Assembly: GCA_944324865.1 (NCBI GenBank)
Contig: CALUXW010000014.1
Location: 1-41,083 of the forward strand
DNA length: 41,083 nucleotides
Origin: Candidatus Gastranaerophilales bacterium
GTDB taxonomy: Bacteria; Cyanobacteriota; Vampirovibrionia; Gastranaerophilales; Gastranaerophilaceae
Reading direction: 5' to 3'
How positions within the stretch are numbered: position 1 is the first letter of the stretch; every line of letters begins with the position of its first letter. Made by a program: the position numbers and the translations under genes. Positions 1-7,426 of this stretch are shown in pieces. The notes beneath the pieces were generated by a model, which made no database searches, was not told the origin of the DNA, and saw only the letters and a list, made by a program, of their open reading frames with translations.

Positions 1-194
1 GATAGGGCATCTGATGTTATATCAAAAGCAGTTTTAATACAAAATAAAGACGGAAATACCCGTATGCATTATGCAAGCAATGATGTAATAAGATTTATCG
101 CAGATATTTTAGGTAAGGATAGGGCATCTGATGTTATATCAAAAGCAGTTTTAATACAAAATAAAGACGGAAATACCCGTATGCATTATGCAAG
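1..194 (+). repeat. 117-base in-frame tandem duplication
   Basis: Bases 1-77 are identical to bases 118-194, a period of 117 bases or exactly 39 codons. The first copy is cut by the window edge, so the identity may extend upstream. A third, diverged unit starts near base 235. Identity at synonymous positions points to recent duplication or gene conversion inside the ankyrin-like gene. Confidence 0.9.
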
Positions 195-393
195 TGATAA
201 TAATATAAAATTGCTAGCAGAAATCATAGGCGAGGACAATATTGCTGAAATATTTACAAAGGCTTTATTGTTAAAAAATAAAAAGGGAAGTACTCCACTT
301 GATTATTTCGATTGCACTACAATGAAACTGCTTGCAAATATCATAGGTCAGGAAAGATTAGTGCAAGTTACCAAAAAAGCACACAGTAGATGA
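1..393 (+). CDS. Ankyrin-like repeat protein, C-terminal fragment
   Basis: The reading frame is open from base 1 to a TGA stop, so the gene begins before the window; the first ATG (base 64) is internal. It encodes about three 39-residue repeats with the pattern N-K-D/K-G-N/S-T-x-x-H/D-Y-A/F followed by two short helices, the look of divergent ankyrin repeats (normal period about 33). The first two units are almost identical, the third has drifted (DYF in place of HYA). Ankyrin repeats bind proteins and give no enzymatic hint. A strong hairpin terminator follows the stop. The ankyrin assignment rests on pattern alone; the missing N-terminus could carry another domain. Confidence 0.7.
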   Translation, partial: DRASDVISKAVLIQNKDGNTRMHYASNDVIRFIADILGKDRASDVISKAVLIQNKDGNTRMHYASDNNIKLLAEIIGEDNIAEIFTKALLLKNKKGSTPLDYFDCTTMKLLANIIGQERLVQVTKKAHSR

Positions 394-421
394 TTTTTAT
401 ATATTAATTTGAAATATATCC

Positions 422-448
422 AAAAAAGATGCGGATGCATCTTTTTTA
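422..448 (+). terminator. Intrinsic terminator after the repeat-protein gene
   Basis: A perfect 11-base-pair stem (422-432 with 437-447) closes a GGAT loop and ends in a run of T. It lies 29 bases after the stop of the repeat-protein gene. The A-rich left arm would also give a T-run on the other strand, so it may work both ways. Confidence 0.8.
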
Positions 449-477
449 TTGCGGATATTTCATATATTGTATATGAT
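449..477 (+). promoter_or_regulatory. Sigma-70-type promoter for the methyltransferase gene
   Basis: TTGCGG at 449-454 and TATGAT at 472-477 are separated by 17 bases, directly after the upstream terminator. Transcription would start near 484, leaving a leader of about 44 bases before the ATG at 528. The same TTGCnn/TATGAT form recurs before infA and before the gene at 29436. Confidence 0.55.
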
Positions 478-527
478 AAACAATAAGTATTAATGTATAT
501 TTGTATGTACTAAATTTGTAGGCAGTA

Positions 528-1295
528 ATGAAACTAATTGAAAAAATTTATCATAGATTAAAGAGAAAAGAAAATGTAGAATTTAAATTGTTAAAAAATT
601 ATACCCAAATTTCAGAATTTAAAGAAGAGGAAAAAAATAAGTTATATGATTACTGGCTAAATAATAATGAAAATAATATAAATAAATGGCATCATTATTT
701 TCCAATATATTATAAGCACTTTTCAAAATATATAAATAAACCGGTAAACGTTCTTGAAATTGGCATAAATAGAGGCGGTTCTTTAAAGATGTGGAAAGAC
801 TTTTTTGGTACTGAGTCTAAAATTTTCGGTGTTGATATTTTGCCGGAGTGTAAAAAATTTGAAAATATTAACGAAGGAATCTTTGTAGAAATTGGAGATC
901 AGGCTGATCCGGTTTTTTTAAAGTATTTAATGGATAAATTGCCAAAAATTGACATAATTATAGATGATGGCGGTCATAAAACAAAACAGCAAATAACTAC
1001 TTTTAATGAGTGCTACAGTAAAATTGCGGATGATGGTGTTTATTTATGTGAGGATTTGCATACAAACTATTGGTGTTCATTCATTGATACAAAAATAACT
1101 TTTATAGAATTTGCAAAAAAACATATAGATGCTCTAAATGCTTGGTATTATAAACGCTACGATAAAAATAAAAATAAATATGGCGTGCCCTCTATGCCTG
1201 AATTTACCAATATAACTCACAGTATTACTTTTTATAATTCCGTGATTGTTTTTGAGAAAATGCCTATATGTCGTCCGAAAAGTGAGATTAGATAA
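528..1295 (+). CDS. Class I SAM-dependent methyltransferase
   Basis: This 255-residue protein has the Rossmann-fold methyltransferase signature: VLEIGINRGGS (motif I, SAM binding) near residues 76-86, an acidic strand end GVDI near 105, and IDIIIDDGGHK near 145-155, which resembles the CmcI/cephalosporin-hydroxylase and Methyltransf_24 groups. Members of those groups usually act on sugars or small molecules and often sit in surface-polysaccharide loci. No glycosyltransferase is adjacent here, so the substrate is unknown. The start is the ATG at 528, downstream of a good promoter but with only a weak ribosome-binding site. The gene stands alone between a terminator and a 92-base gap. Confidence 0.75.
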   Translation: MKLIEKIYHRLKRKENVEFKLLKNYTQISEFKEEEKNKLYDYWLNNNENNINKWHHYFPIYYKHFSKYINKPVNVLEIGINRGGSLKMWKDFFGTESKIFGVDILPECKKFENINEGIFVEIGDQADPVFLKYLMDKLPKIDIIIDDGGHKTKQQITTFNECYSKIADDGVYLCEDLHTNYWCSFIDTKITFIEFAKKHIDALNAWYYKRYDKNKNKYGVPSMPEFTNITHSITFYNSVIVFEKMPICRPKSEIR

Positions 1296-1387
1296 AATTT
1301 GAATGATTTTGTAATATTTGTATATAAAATAGCAACTATGTATAGAAAAAATACTTTATTAATATATCCATAAAAAGAGAGAGAAAA

Positions 1388-3514
1388 GTGGAAAATATTA
1401 ATAATGCAATTCTTTGTGGTGATTTTTCATTACAAAAGGAATGCAAAGATTCAGATATCCTTGGAAAAACATCAGAAACCAATGATAAGAGTATATTTGT
1501 AACTGACTCAAATGAAAAAGAAAATATTTCCGATTTGAGGCAGCAATTTTCTGCTGTACAGGATGAACAAGGTTTTTTTGGCAAACTTTGGAATGGGTTT
1601 AAAAATCTTACAGGCTTAGGTTTAAGCTCTAATGTTGTTGAAGATGAAATTTCCCTGTACGAAAATGGTGAGTTGTCATATAATGAAGTCCTTAGTAGTG
1701 TCGAAAGTTTTAAAGACAAGCAAGAAAGCATGGTAAGCATAATTGCTAATACTTTTACAGGACTTGCTACGGCAGGATTTGCAATTGCTACAGGAGGAAT
1801 CGGTGCAATAGTTGGAGGTGCTTTTGTAGGTGCTTTGACTAAAGCCGGGATTAAGACTTTGGATAGGGCTACGAATGAACTAAAGGGTGATGCATTTGAT
1901 GCTAAAGAGATTTTAAAAGATGGTGCATCAGGTGCATTGGATGGCATTGTTTCTGCTGCGACTGCAGGTATGGTAAATGTTCCTGTTGCAGGCCAGGCTG
2001 TAAAAGAAAGTGTAAAACAAGGATTTATACAGGGAGCTCGTAGTGGTGCTATTACAGGAGCAGTTACTGGTGCTGCTGATTATACAATTGAGACTGTAGC
2101 TGAGGAAGATAAAAATTTTAGTTTTGCAGATTTAATGAGTGTAACTATGCAAAATGCCATATCAGGAACTGTTTTTGGAGGTTTGTTTGGCGGTATTGGC
2201 GGTGGCATAAGCCAAAGTAGATTAAATGAGAAAGTAAAAATTTCGCATAATTACGAACTGAACCTTGAAGTGGATAACGCGGCCCAAGCTTCTGATTATA
2301 TTAAAAATTACTATTTTAATAAAGATGTTGACAATGTCGACATTGAAGGAATGACTGCTACACTTGAGGATTTGTCGGTAAAATCTGAAAATTTGTCAAT
2401 AAAATTTGACTCTCAACTTGATGAATTTAGTAACCAGTTGAGCACTGTCTTTGATGATAAAAGTGAAATTGTGCTTATTACATCAAGAGCAAAAGGACAA
2501 AAATCCATATTTTCAAAACTTGCCAAAAAAAAGCTTGAAGGTTTTCAGCTAAAGGATATAGATTCTTGTTACGATGCAATTTCAGATGCTCTTGGAGTAA
2601 GAATTCAAATAAAAAGTCTTGATGACACACAGGCAAAAGACATAGTCGAAAAAATATTGAATGAAAACAATATTAGCGCAAATTTTGATGATTTTGTAAG
2701 TTATATTAATAATGCAGATTTATTTGATGAACAGACAGCAATGGCTTTTTCTGCAGTAAAAAATGACATCATCGATACTCTTAAAACCGAACAATCTCAG
2801 AATGTAGTTAATCAGCTAATTAAAGCAATCAAAAAGGGTGATATTAAAATTACTACTTTAAATAACTATGGTTCAGAGCTTACTTCTTATTTTACAGATA
2901 AACAAATTGCTCAAATTGTTGATGCATATGATTATGCAGTTTCAAAGAATATTGTAAGCAACGATAAGGTTTTTGAAATAGTTAGTCAGAACAAAACTAT
3001 AAATGATGGAGATATTGATATCAGCAATATTGATGTTATAAGTGTAATGTCTAAAAATAAGGACGGACTGTCAATAAAAGTAAAACAAAACACAAACAAG
3101 GCAGAAAAAATTTCCGGCTATGCATCTTCACAAATAAATATTGTTAACAAACTTTCAGACGGTTCAGTTGCAAATGGAGAGCTTCAAATAAGGGGTGATA
3201 AACTAAATGAATTTGCAGAAGTTGAACATATACCATACGATATAAGAGTAGGCAAAACAGGCATTAACGATAAAAAATATTCTACGATTTGTGGTGCAAT
3301 AAAAAATATGTCTGAAGCTGATTATAACTGCTACAATAATTATCTTTCAGATATATATAAAGCATTGAGGTTAAAAGAATTAGGTTTATTAAGCGAAAGT
3401 GCAAATTTACCAGATATCAGGAATTATATAGATAGTGCTGAAGTTTCTGATGAATTATTGTCGGCACTAAGTATAAACGGTTTGATAAACTTGGCAGGCA
3501 GTTCCCATAAATAA
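1388..3514 (+). CDS. Glycine-rich membrane-like protein with RelA/SpoT-like nucleotide synthetase domain
   Basis: This 708-residue protein starts at GTG 1388. Residues 115-275 are rich in Gly/Ala with several hydrophobic runs (around 117-150, 181-203, 212-230, 258-274), like the membrane or delivery part of large effectors. From about 355 it resembles the pyrophosphokinase domain of RelA/SpoT and toxSAS enzymes: R367-x-K369-x3-S373-x3-K377 (phosphate-binding loop), D400-x2-G403-x-R405 (metal-binding Asp region), G577-Y578-x-S580-x-Q582 (equivalent to GYRSLH, with His replaced by Gln), E598-x-Q600-x-R602 (catalytic Glu region), then A610-x3-H614-x2-Y617. About 180 residues separate the Asp and Tyr motifs, against about 45 in classical enzymes, so there is a large insert. 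I see no HD hydrolase, TGS or ACT domain. The product could be (p)ppGpp, (p)ppApp or pyrophosphorylated tRNA; which one is not decidable by eye. The assignment comes from motif order only. Confidence 0.6.
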   Translation: MENINNAILCGDFSLQKECKDSDILGKTSETNDKSIFVTDSNEKENISDLRQQFSAVQDEQGFFGKLWNGFKNLTGLGLSSNVVEDEISLYENGELSYNEVLSSVESFKDKQESMVSIIANTFTGLATAGFAIATGGIGAIVGGAFVGALTKAGIKTLDRATNELKGDAFDAKEILKDGASGALDGIVSAATAGMVNVPVAGQAVKESVKQGFIQGARSGAITGAVTGAADYTIETVAEEDKNFSFADLMSVTMQNAISGTVFGGLFGGIGGGISQSRLNEKVKISHNYELNLEVDNAAQASDYIKNYYFNKDVDNVDIEGMTATLEDLSVKSENLSIKFDSQLDEFSNQLSTVFDDKSEIVLITSRAKGQKSIFSKLAKKKLEGFQLKDIDSCYDAISDALGVRIQIKSLDDTQAKDIVEKILNENNISANFDDFVSYINNADLFDEQTAMAFSAVKNDIIDTLKTEQSQNVVNQLIKAIKKGDIKITTLNNYGSELTSYFTDKQIAQIVDAYDYAVSKNIVSNDKVFEIVSQNKTINDGDIDISNIDVISVMSKNKDGLSIKVKQNTNKAEKISGYASSQINIVNKLSDGSVANGELQIRGDKLNEFAEVEHIPYDIRVGKTGINDKKYSTICGAIKNMSEADYNCYNNYLSDIYKALRLKELGLLSESANLPDIRNYIDSAEVSDELLSALSINGLINLAGSSHK

Positions 3515-3567
3515 AGGCAAAAAATATAATTTTTACTCTTTTATTATGATAAAATAGGAGATGTTTA

Positions 3568-4008
3568 ATGAGAATAGCAGATTATAATCTTAAATATAAT
3601 ACGATATTTAAAGGGCAGCAAAAAGGAGTTTCAAAAATGAATGAAAAGCCCGAAACAATTGACACTTTAACAAATAAACTATGTGAAATTTTATCTCAGC
3701 GAGTATGTGCAGAGGTTCCTCAAAATGGTAAATTTTCGAAAATTTCTGTTACATATTCCATACCTGATACCCAGAATAAAGCAAGAGTTAGTGTAGAGCA
3801 TGATTTAATTAATCCTAAGGATGGAAGAAGACTTTGTGTAAGTTCATTTAGAAACGGCAGTGACAGGCTTGTATCCAGTTATGTTTTTAAAGGTACAAAA
3901 CAAGAAATATTGGAATATTTGAATAATTCAAAAAGTGCTGAAAAAATTTTGAAGACAATAAAACAACTTTCAGATAGTGTAGATAATTATTATATTGAAA
4001 ATTTTTAA
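3568..4008 (+). CDS. Hypothetical protein, possible partner of the synthetase-like protein
   Basis: I do not recognise this 146-residue protein. It is soluble, with no signal peptide or membrane segment, and alternates short strands with helices (strand-like 61-76 and 86-110, helix-like 112-142). Two in-frame starts are plausible: ATG 3568 behind TAGGAG, and ATG 3637 behind the stronger AAAAGGAG at 3622-3629, which would remove 23 residues containing an N-T-I-F-K-G motif. It lies 53 bases after the RelA/SpoT-like gene, in the same direction, with its own candidate promoter (TTCCCA 3502-3507, 17 bases, TATAAT 3525-3530). By position it could be an antitoxin, immunity protein or chaperone; that is inference from context, as no family is recognised. 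Confidence 0.6.
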   Translation: MRIADYNLKYNTIFKGQQKGVSKMNEKPETIDTLTNKLCEILSQRVCAEVPQNGKFSKISVTYSIPDTQNKARVSVEHDLINPKDGRRLCVSSFRNGSDRLVSSYVFKGTKQEILEYLNNSKSAEKILKTIKQLSDSVDNYYIENF

Positions 4009-4022
4009 TTATGCAGGAAATC

Positions 4023-4031
4023 TGTTATAAT
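4023..4031 (+). promoter_or_regulatory. Extended -10 promoter for the acetyltransferase gene
   Basis: TGTTATAAT fits the extended -10 form TGnTATAAT, which can work without a good -35 box. It lies 16 bases before the ATG at 4048, so the leader would be about 10 bases, just holding an AGGTGA-like ribosome site. Confidence 0.45.
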
Positions 4032-4047
4032 TTATGATAGGTGAAGT

Positions 4048-4635
4048 ATGCTTAATAAAGAAAAAATGCTCAATGGATATCTATACGATGCTACTGATGA
4101 AGGACTCTATAAAGAGCGTTTGCATGCAAAAGAACTATGTTTTAATTTTAACCATACTAACCCTAAAAATATAAACAAAAGACAAAAAATCATACGTAAG
4201 CTTTTTGGTAAAATAGGCGAGGTTTTTAATATAGAGTCCGATTTTTGGTGCGATTACGGGTATAATATTGAAGCGGGAAACAATTTTTATATAAATCATA
4301 ATTGTGTAATACTGGATTGTGCAAAAGTTAAATTTGGCAACAATGTTTTAATAGCGCCTAATTGTGGCTTTTATACGGCAGGACACCCGCTGGAAAGTGC
4401 AATGAGAAATAAATGGGTGGAATTTGCTTATCCGATTAATATAGGTAATAATGTTTGGTTTGGTGCAAATACGATAGTTTTACCCAATGTCACCATAGGA
4501 GATGACGTTGTTATTGGAGCTGGAAGCGTTGTTACAAAAGATGTTCCTTCAGGAGTGCTAGCTTATGGTTCCCCTTGTCGTGTAATAAGAAAAATAAATG
4601 ATGAAGATAAAAGAAAGTATTTTATAAATGAATAG
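4048..4635 (+). CDS. Sugar O-acetyltransferase, maltose/galactoside acetyltransferase type
   Basis: This 195-residue, full-length enzyme belongs to the left-handed beta-helix (hexapeptide) acetyltransferases of the Maa/LacA/NodL group, which move an acetyl group from acetyl-CoA to a sugar hydroxyl. The N-terminal Mac domain (residues 4-58) holds the typical K-E-x-M-L-x-G-x-x-Y-D start. Hexapeptide turns follow from about 75 to 175, with the catalytic histidine in FYTAGHP near residue 113 and the G-N-N-V-W-F-G-x-N and V-V-I-G-A-G-S-V-V-T-K-D-V-P signatures. Its end overlaps the start of the cation-efflux gene by 8 bases, so the two are co-transcribed and probably translationally coupled, although no functional link is obvious. 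The sugar acceptor cannot be read from sequence. Confidence 0.9.
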   Translation: MLNKEKMLNGYLYDATDEGLYKERLHAKELCFNFNHTNPKNINKRQKIIRKLFGKIGEVFNIESDFWCDYGYNIEAGNNFYINHNCVILDCAKVKFGNNVLIAPNCGFYTAGHPLESAMRNKWVEFAYPINIGNNVWFGANTIVLPNVTIGDDVVIGAGSVVTKDVPSGVLAYGSPCRVIRKINDEDKRKYFINE

Positions 4636-5287
4636 TAGAACATTGAATAATCAAGCAAAAAATAAAACGTTGTTGGTAATAATTCTTACAATAATTACTA
4701 TGATTTTTGAAATATTTTTTGGAATAATCACACACTCAATGGCTTTAACTGCCGATGGTTGGCATATGGGAACACATGCTTTTGCCCTTTCAATAACTTT
4801 TTTTGCATATATTTTGGCTGCAAAACTTTCAAATAATAATAAATACAGTATTAATGTTGATAAAATAGGAACACTTGCAGGATTTACAAGTTCCATTTTA
4901 TTAGGCATAACAGGAGTTTGGATTATCTTTGAGTCGTTTGTACGCTTTTTAAGTCCATATAATATAAATTATAATGATGCATTAATTGTTGCATTAATCG
5001 GACTTGTTGTTAATGTTATAAGTATTTTAATTATGGGGGTAAAATCACATAGTTGTGAAAAAAAACATAAAGATTATAATTTTTTAGCTGCATACATGCA
5101 TATTTTGGCTGATGCACTAACTTCTTTTTTTGCAATTTTTGCACTACTTGTAGGTAAGTACTTTTCTATAGTTTTTCTTGACCCTCTTGTAGGATTTTTG
5201 GGTGGAATTTTAATATGCAGTTGGGCTTGTAACTTAATAAAATCAACTTCAGTAATTTTACTTGATATTAAGAATAAAAATATTTAA
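4628..5287 (+). CDS. Cation diffusion facilitator, DmeF-like, lacking the C-terminal domain
   Basis: Six membrane segments are visible in 219 residues. The metal-site motifs are ADGWHMGTH in the second segment (about 38-46) and HxxxD (HILAD) in the fifth, and the ADGWHMGTH form is characteristic of DmeF-type Ni/Co (or Zn) exporters. These antiporters remove divalent metal from the cytoplasm. The protein stops about ten residues after the sixth segment, so the cytoplasmic ferredoxin-like domain (about 80 residues) used for dimerisation and metal sensing is missing, and the His-rich loop of classical DmeF is reduced to S-H-S-C-E-K-K-H. No downstream frame restores the domain: the stop shares bases TTAA 5284-5287 with the convergent gene. 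It overlaps the acetyltransferase gene by 8 bases. Confidence 0.85.
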   Translation: MNSRTLNNQAKNKTLLVIILTIITMIFEIFFGIITHSMALTADGWHMGTHAFALSITFFAYILAAKLSNNNKYSINVDKIGTLAGFTSSILLGITGVWIIFESFVRFLSPYNINYNDALIVALIGLVVNVISILIMGVKSHSCEKKHKDYNFLAAYMHILADALTSFFAIFALLVGKYFSIVFLDPLVGFLGGILICSWACNLIKSTSVILLDIKNKNI

Positions 5288-5772
5288 TTCTTGCCAAGAG
5301 ATAATCTTGCCATTTCTTCTGATGAAAAGCAGGCATGAACTTTGTTAATTTTGCTTTCGATATTTTTTGGGGGATTTTTTATTTGTTTATATGACGCCCA
5401 AAAAAGTGCTTTTGAAAGTCCCGGAGATAAATTTATAAGTCTTTTTACATAAAGTTTACCACTTAGCGGATTTGCAAATAAAATTTTACAATTATAACCT
5501 TTGCAATTTGGAAATGTCAGTGTTATTGATTTATCTGCAACATACGGAATATCAATCCAATTTAGTTCATCAATTTTAATCAAAAGAAAAATAATTTCTT
5601 CTTTTAAAAATAATTGAAAAAAAATTTCATTATTGTTTAAAATTTTTATTAAGTCTTCATCTGAATTTTTTCTAAGGATAATTATTTGTGCATTTTCTCC
5701 ATCGAAATAAAACCTTTGTCCTTCACGAAGGTTAATAAATTCATTATAATTATTGCCTATTAAATAATCCAC
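5284..5772 (-). CDS. Hypothetical protein
   Basis: I do not recognise this 162-residue protein. It has no signal peptide; a short hydrophobic stretch (about 50-66) looks like buried beta-strands rather than a membrane span. The first half suggests a small beta barrel (E-G-Q-R-F-Y-F-D-G-E-N-A-Q-I-I-I near 17-32), the end is helical and basic. The start appears to be GTG at 5772, since no ATG is close; a TATGAT box at 5789-5784 implies a leader of only a few bases and I see no ribosome site. It is the last gene of a leftward run after ridA, and its stop shares four bases with the cation-efflux gene. Confidence 0.55.
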   Translation of the reverse strand: MDYLIGNNYNEFINLREGQRFYFDGENAQIIILRKNSDEDLIKILNNNEIFFQLFLKEEIIFLLIKIDELNWIDIPYVADKSITLTFPNCKGYNCKILFANPLSGKLYVKRLINLSPGLSKALFWASYKQIKNPPKNIESKINKVHACFSSEEMARLSLGKN

Positions 5773-5804
5773 AATCTAATTTTATCATACTCTTTGTTTG
5801 TGTA

Positions 5805-6182
5805 TTAATTTTTAATTGCAATTATTTCAATTTCTACAAGCGCTCCTTTTGGCAGTTCTTTTGCTGCTATACAAGATCTGGCAGGTTTTGAGGTAAAATA
5901 TTTCTCGTAAATATCGTTAAATATATTGAAATCTTCCATATTCTTTAAAAAGCAGGTTGTTTTAACCACATGTTCAAAATCAAAACCGGCTTCTTTCAAA
6001 ATTGCTGCCAAATTTTCAATAACTCTTTTAGTCTGTTGCTCAATATTGCCGCCAATAAACTCGTTATTTTCTGGATTAATGGCAATTTGTCCTGATGTAT
6101 AAAGTGTATTTGCACACAGATATGCTTGCGAATATGGACCTATTGCTTGTGGGGCATCTTTTGTATATATAATTTTTTTCAT
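5805..6182 (-). CDS. ridA: RidA-family enamine/imine deaminase
   Basis: This 125-residue, full-length member of the YjgF/YER057c/UK114 family hydrolyses reactive 2-aminoacrylate and 2-iminobutanoate, made by PLP enzymes such as threonine dehydratase, to the keto acid and ammonia. The N-terminal A-P-x-A-I-G-P-Y-S-Q signature, the A-R-S-C motif carrying the key arginine (about residue 104), and the late L-P-K-G-A-L-V-E-I-E are all present. Its AGGAG ribosome site (6188-6192) overlaps the stop codon of the threonine dehydratase gene, so the two are translationally coupled: the maker of the toxic imine is followed at once by the enzyme that clears it. Confidence 0.95.
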   Translation of the reverse strand: MKKIIYTKDAPQAIGPYSQAYLCANTLYTSGQIAINPENNEFIGGNIEQQTKRVIENLAAILKEAGFDFEHVVKTTCFLKNMEDFNIFNDIYEKYFTSKPARSCIAAKELPKGALVEIEIIAIKN

Positions 6183-6190
6183 AATTTCTC

Positions 6191-7393
6191 CTAAAAAGTT
6201 GATGAAATTTTATAACCTTTTTCTATGAATGTTTTTTTAATTTCTTCAAGATGTTGTGCATTTTTTGTTTCAAGAGTTACCGATAAATAACATTCATTTA
6301 TTTCGGTACCTTTGCCGCCTTGATTGTGCCTTACGCGGATAACATTAGCACCATGTTGGGCTATTATTGTTGAAACATCTCTTAATTGTCCGGGTTTGTC
6401 CAGAAGTTCAATTGTAAGGTCGCTTAGCCTTCCTTCTTTCATTAATCCCCTGTTTATAACTCTGGATAGTATATTAACATCAATGTTACCACCGGATACT
6501 AGGCATACTGTTTTTTTATTGTGCGTAGGTAATTTTTGAAACATTGCCGCTGCAACACTTAAGGCACCTGCACCTTCGGCTATAAGTTTTTGTTTTTCTA
6601 TTAATGCTAATATTGCTCCTGCAATTTCGTCTTCACTGACTGTTACAACATCGTCAACATATTGTTCACATATTTTAAATGTATTCTCACCCGGTAGTTT
6701 TACTGCAGTACCATCAGCAAAAGTAGAAACTATAGAGAGTTCTATTCTTTTATGTTCATGCAAAGAATTTACCATGCTTGGTGCACCGCATGCTTGTACA
6801 CCATATACTTTGCATTTTGGATTTAACATTTTAATTGTATAGGCAATACCGGATATAAGCCCTCCGCCCCCTATTGGAACTATAACTGCTTCCATATCAG
6901 GAAGTTGTTCTACTAGCTCAAGCGCAATTGTGCCTTGACCTGCAATTGTATCTATATCATCAAAGGGATGAATAAATTCCCCCTGTGTTTCTTTTTGGTA
7001 TGCGATTGCTGCTTGATATGCATCGTCATACACCCCATCTACCAACATTATTTCTGCACCGTATTTTCTTGTTGCTTCTATTTTTGAAATTGGTGCGGTA
7101 CTAGGTATAAAAATTGCTGATTTTATATTATTTTTTTGTGCACTTAGTGCGACTCCTTGCGCATGGTTTCCTGCAGAACAAGCAATAATGCCACGTTTTT
7201 TTTGCTCATCACTTAATTTGGAAATTTTGTAGTAAGCCCCTCTTACCTTGAAAGAGCCTGTTTTTTGTAAATTTTCAGCTTTTAAATATATGTCTGCTTT
7301 GTCGCAAAATGCTGGAGCATGTATTAAATCTGTTTTTCTTATATTATCTTTTAAAATTCTTTGTGCATCGTATACTCTGTCAAGTGTCAGCAT
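6191..7393 (-). CDS. ilvA: Threonine ammonia-lyase with ACT domain
   Basis: The 400-residue PLP enzyme converts threonine to 2-oxobutanoate and ammonia via an unstable imine, the first step of isoleucine synthesis or a route of threonine catabolism. The PLP lysine is K49 in TGSFKVRGA; the glycine-rich phosphate loop IGGGGLISG lies near 174-182, and the N-terminal fold is complete. A single ACT domain (about 326-400, starting T-I-E-L-L-D-K-P-G-Q-L) replaces the longer double regulatory domain of E. coli IlvA, matching the shorter YgeX/TdcB-plus-ACT class. A GAGG ribosome site precedes the ATG. No other isoleucine genes are beside it, but leuA lies 24 kb away. Biosynthetic or catabolic use is uncertain. 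Confidence 0.93.
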   Translation of the reverse strand: MLTLDRVYDAQRILKDNIRKTDLIHAPAFCDKADIYLKAENLQKTGSFKVRGAYYKISKLSDEQKKRGIIACSAGNHAQGVALSAQKNNIKSAIFIPSTAPISKIEATRKYGAEIMLVDGVYDDAYQAAIAYQKETQGEFIHPFDDIDTIAGQGTIALELVEQLPDMEAVIVPIGGGGLISGIAYTIKMLNPKCKVYGVQACGAPSMVNSLHEHKRIELSIVSTFADGTAVKLPGENTFKICEQYVDDVVTVSEDEIAGAILALIEKQKLIAEGAGALSVAAAMFQKLPTHNKKTVCLVSGGNIDVNILSRVINRGLMKEGRLSDLTIELLDKPGQLRDVSTIIAQHGANVIRVRHNQGGKGTEINECYLSVTLETKNAQHLEEIKKTFIEKGYKISSTF

Positions 7394-7426
7394 ATATTAC
7401 CTCGGCCTTATTAAGTAAGTATATCA

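Noticed and set aside
1336..1947. Long open frame on the minus strand, 203 codons
   Set aside because: It lies opposite the larger synthetase-like gene, is Ser/Pro/Leu-rich as expected of an antisense shadow, and has no ribosome site.
2332..2345. Perfect 14-base palindrome around GTCGAC
   Set aside because: It is inside the coding sequence of the synthetase-like gene and is explained by the repeated residues V-D-N-V-D; no regulatory context.
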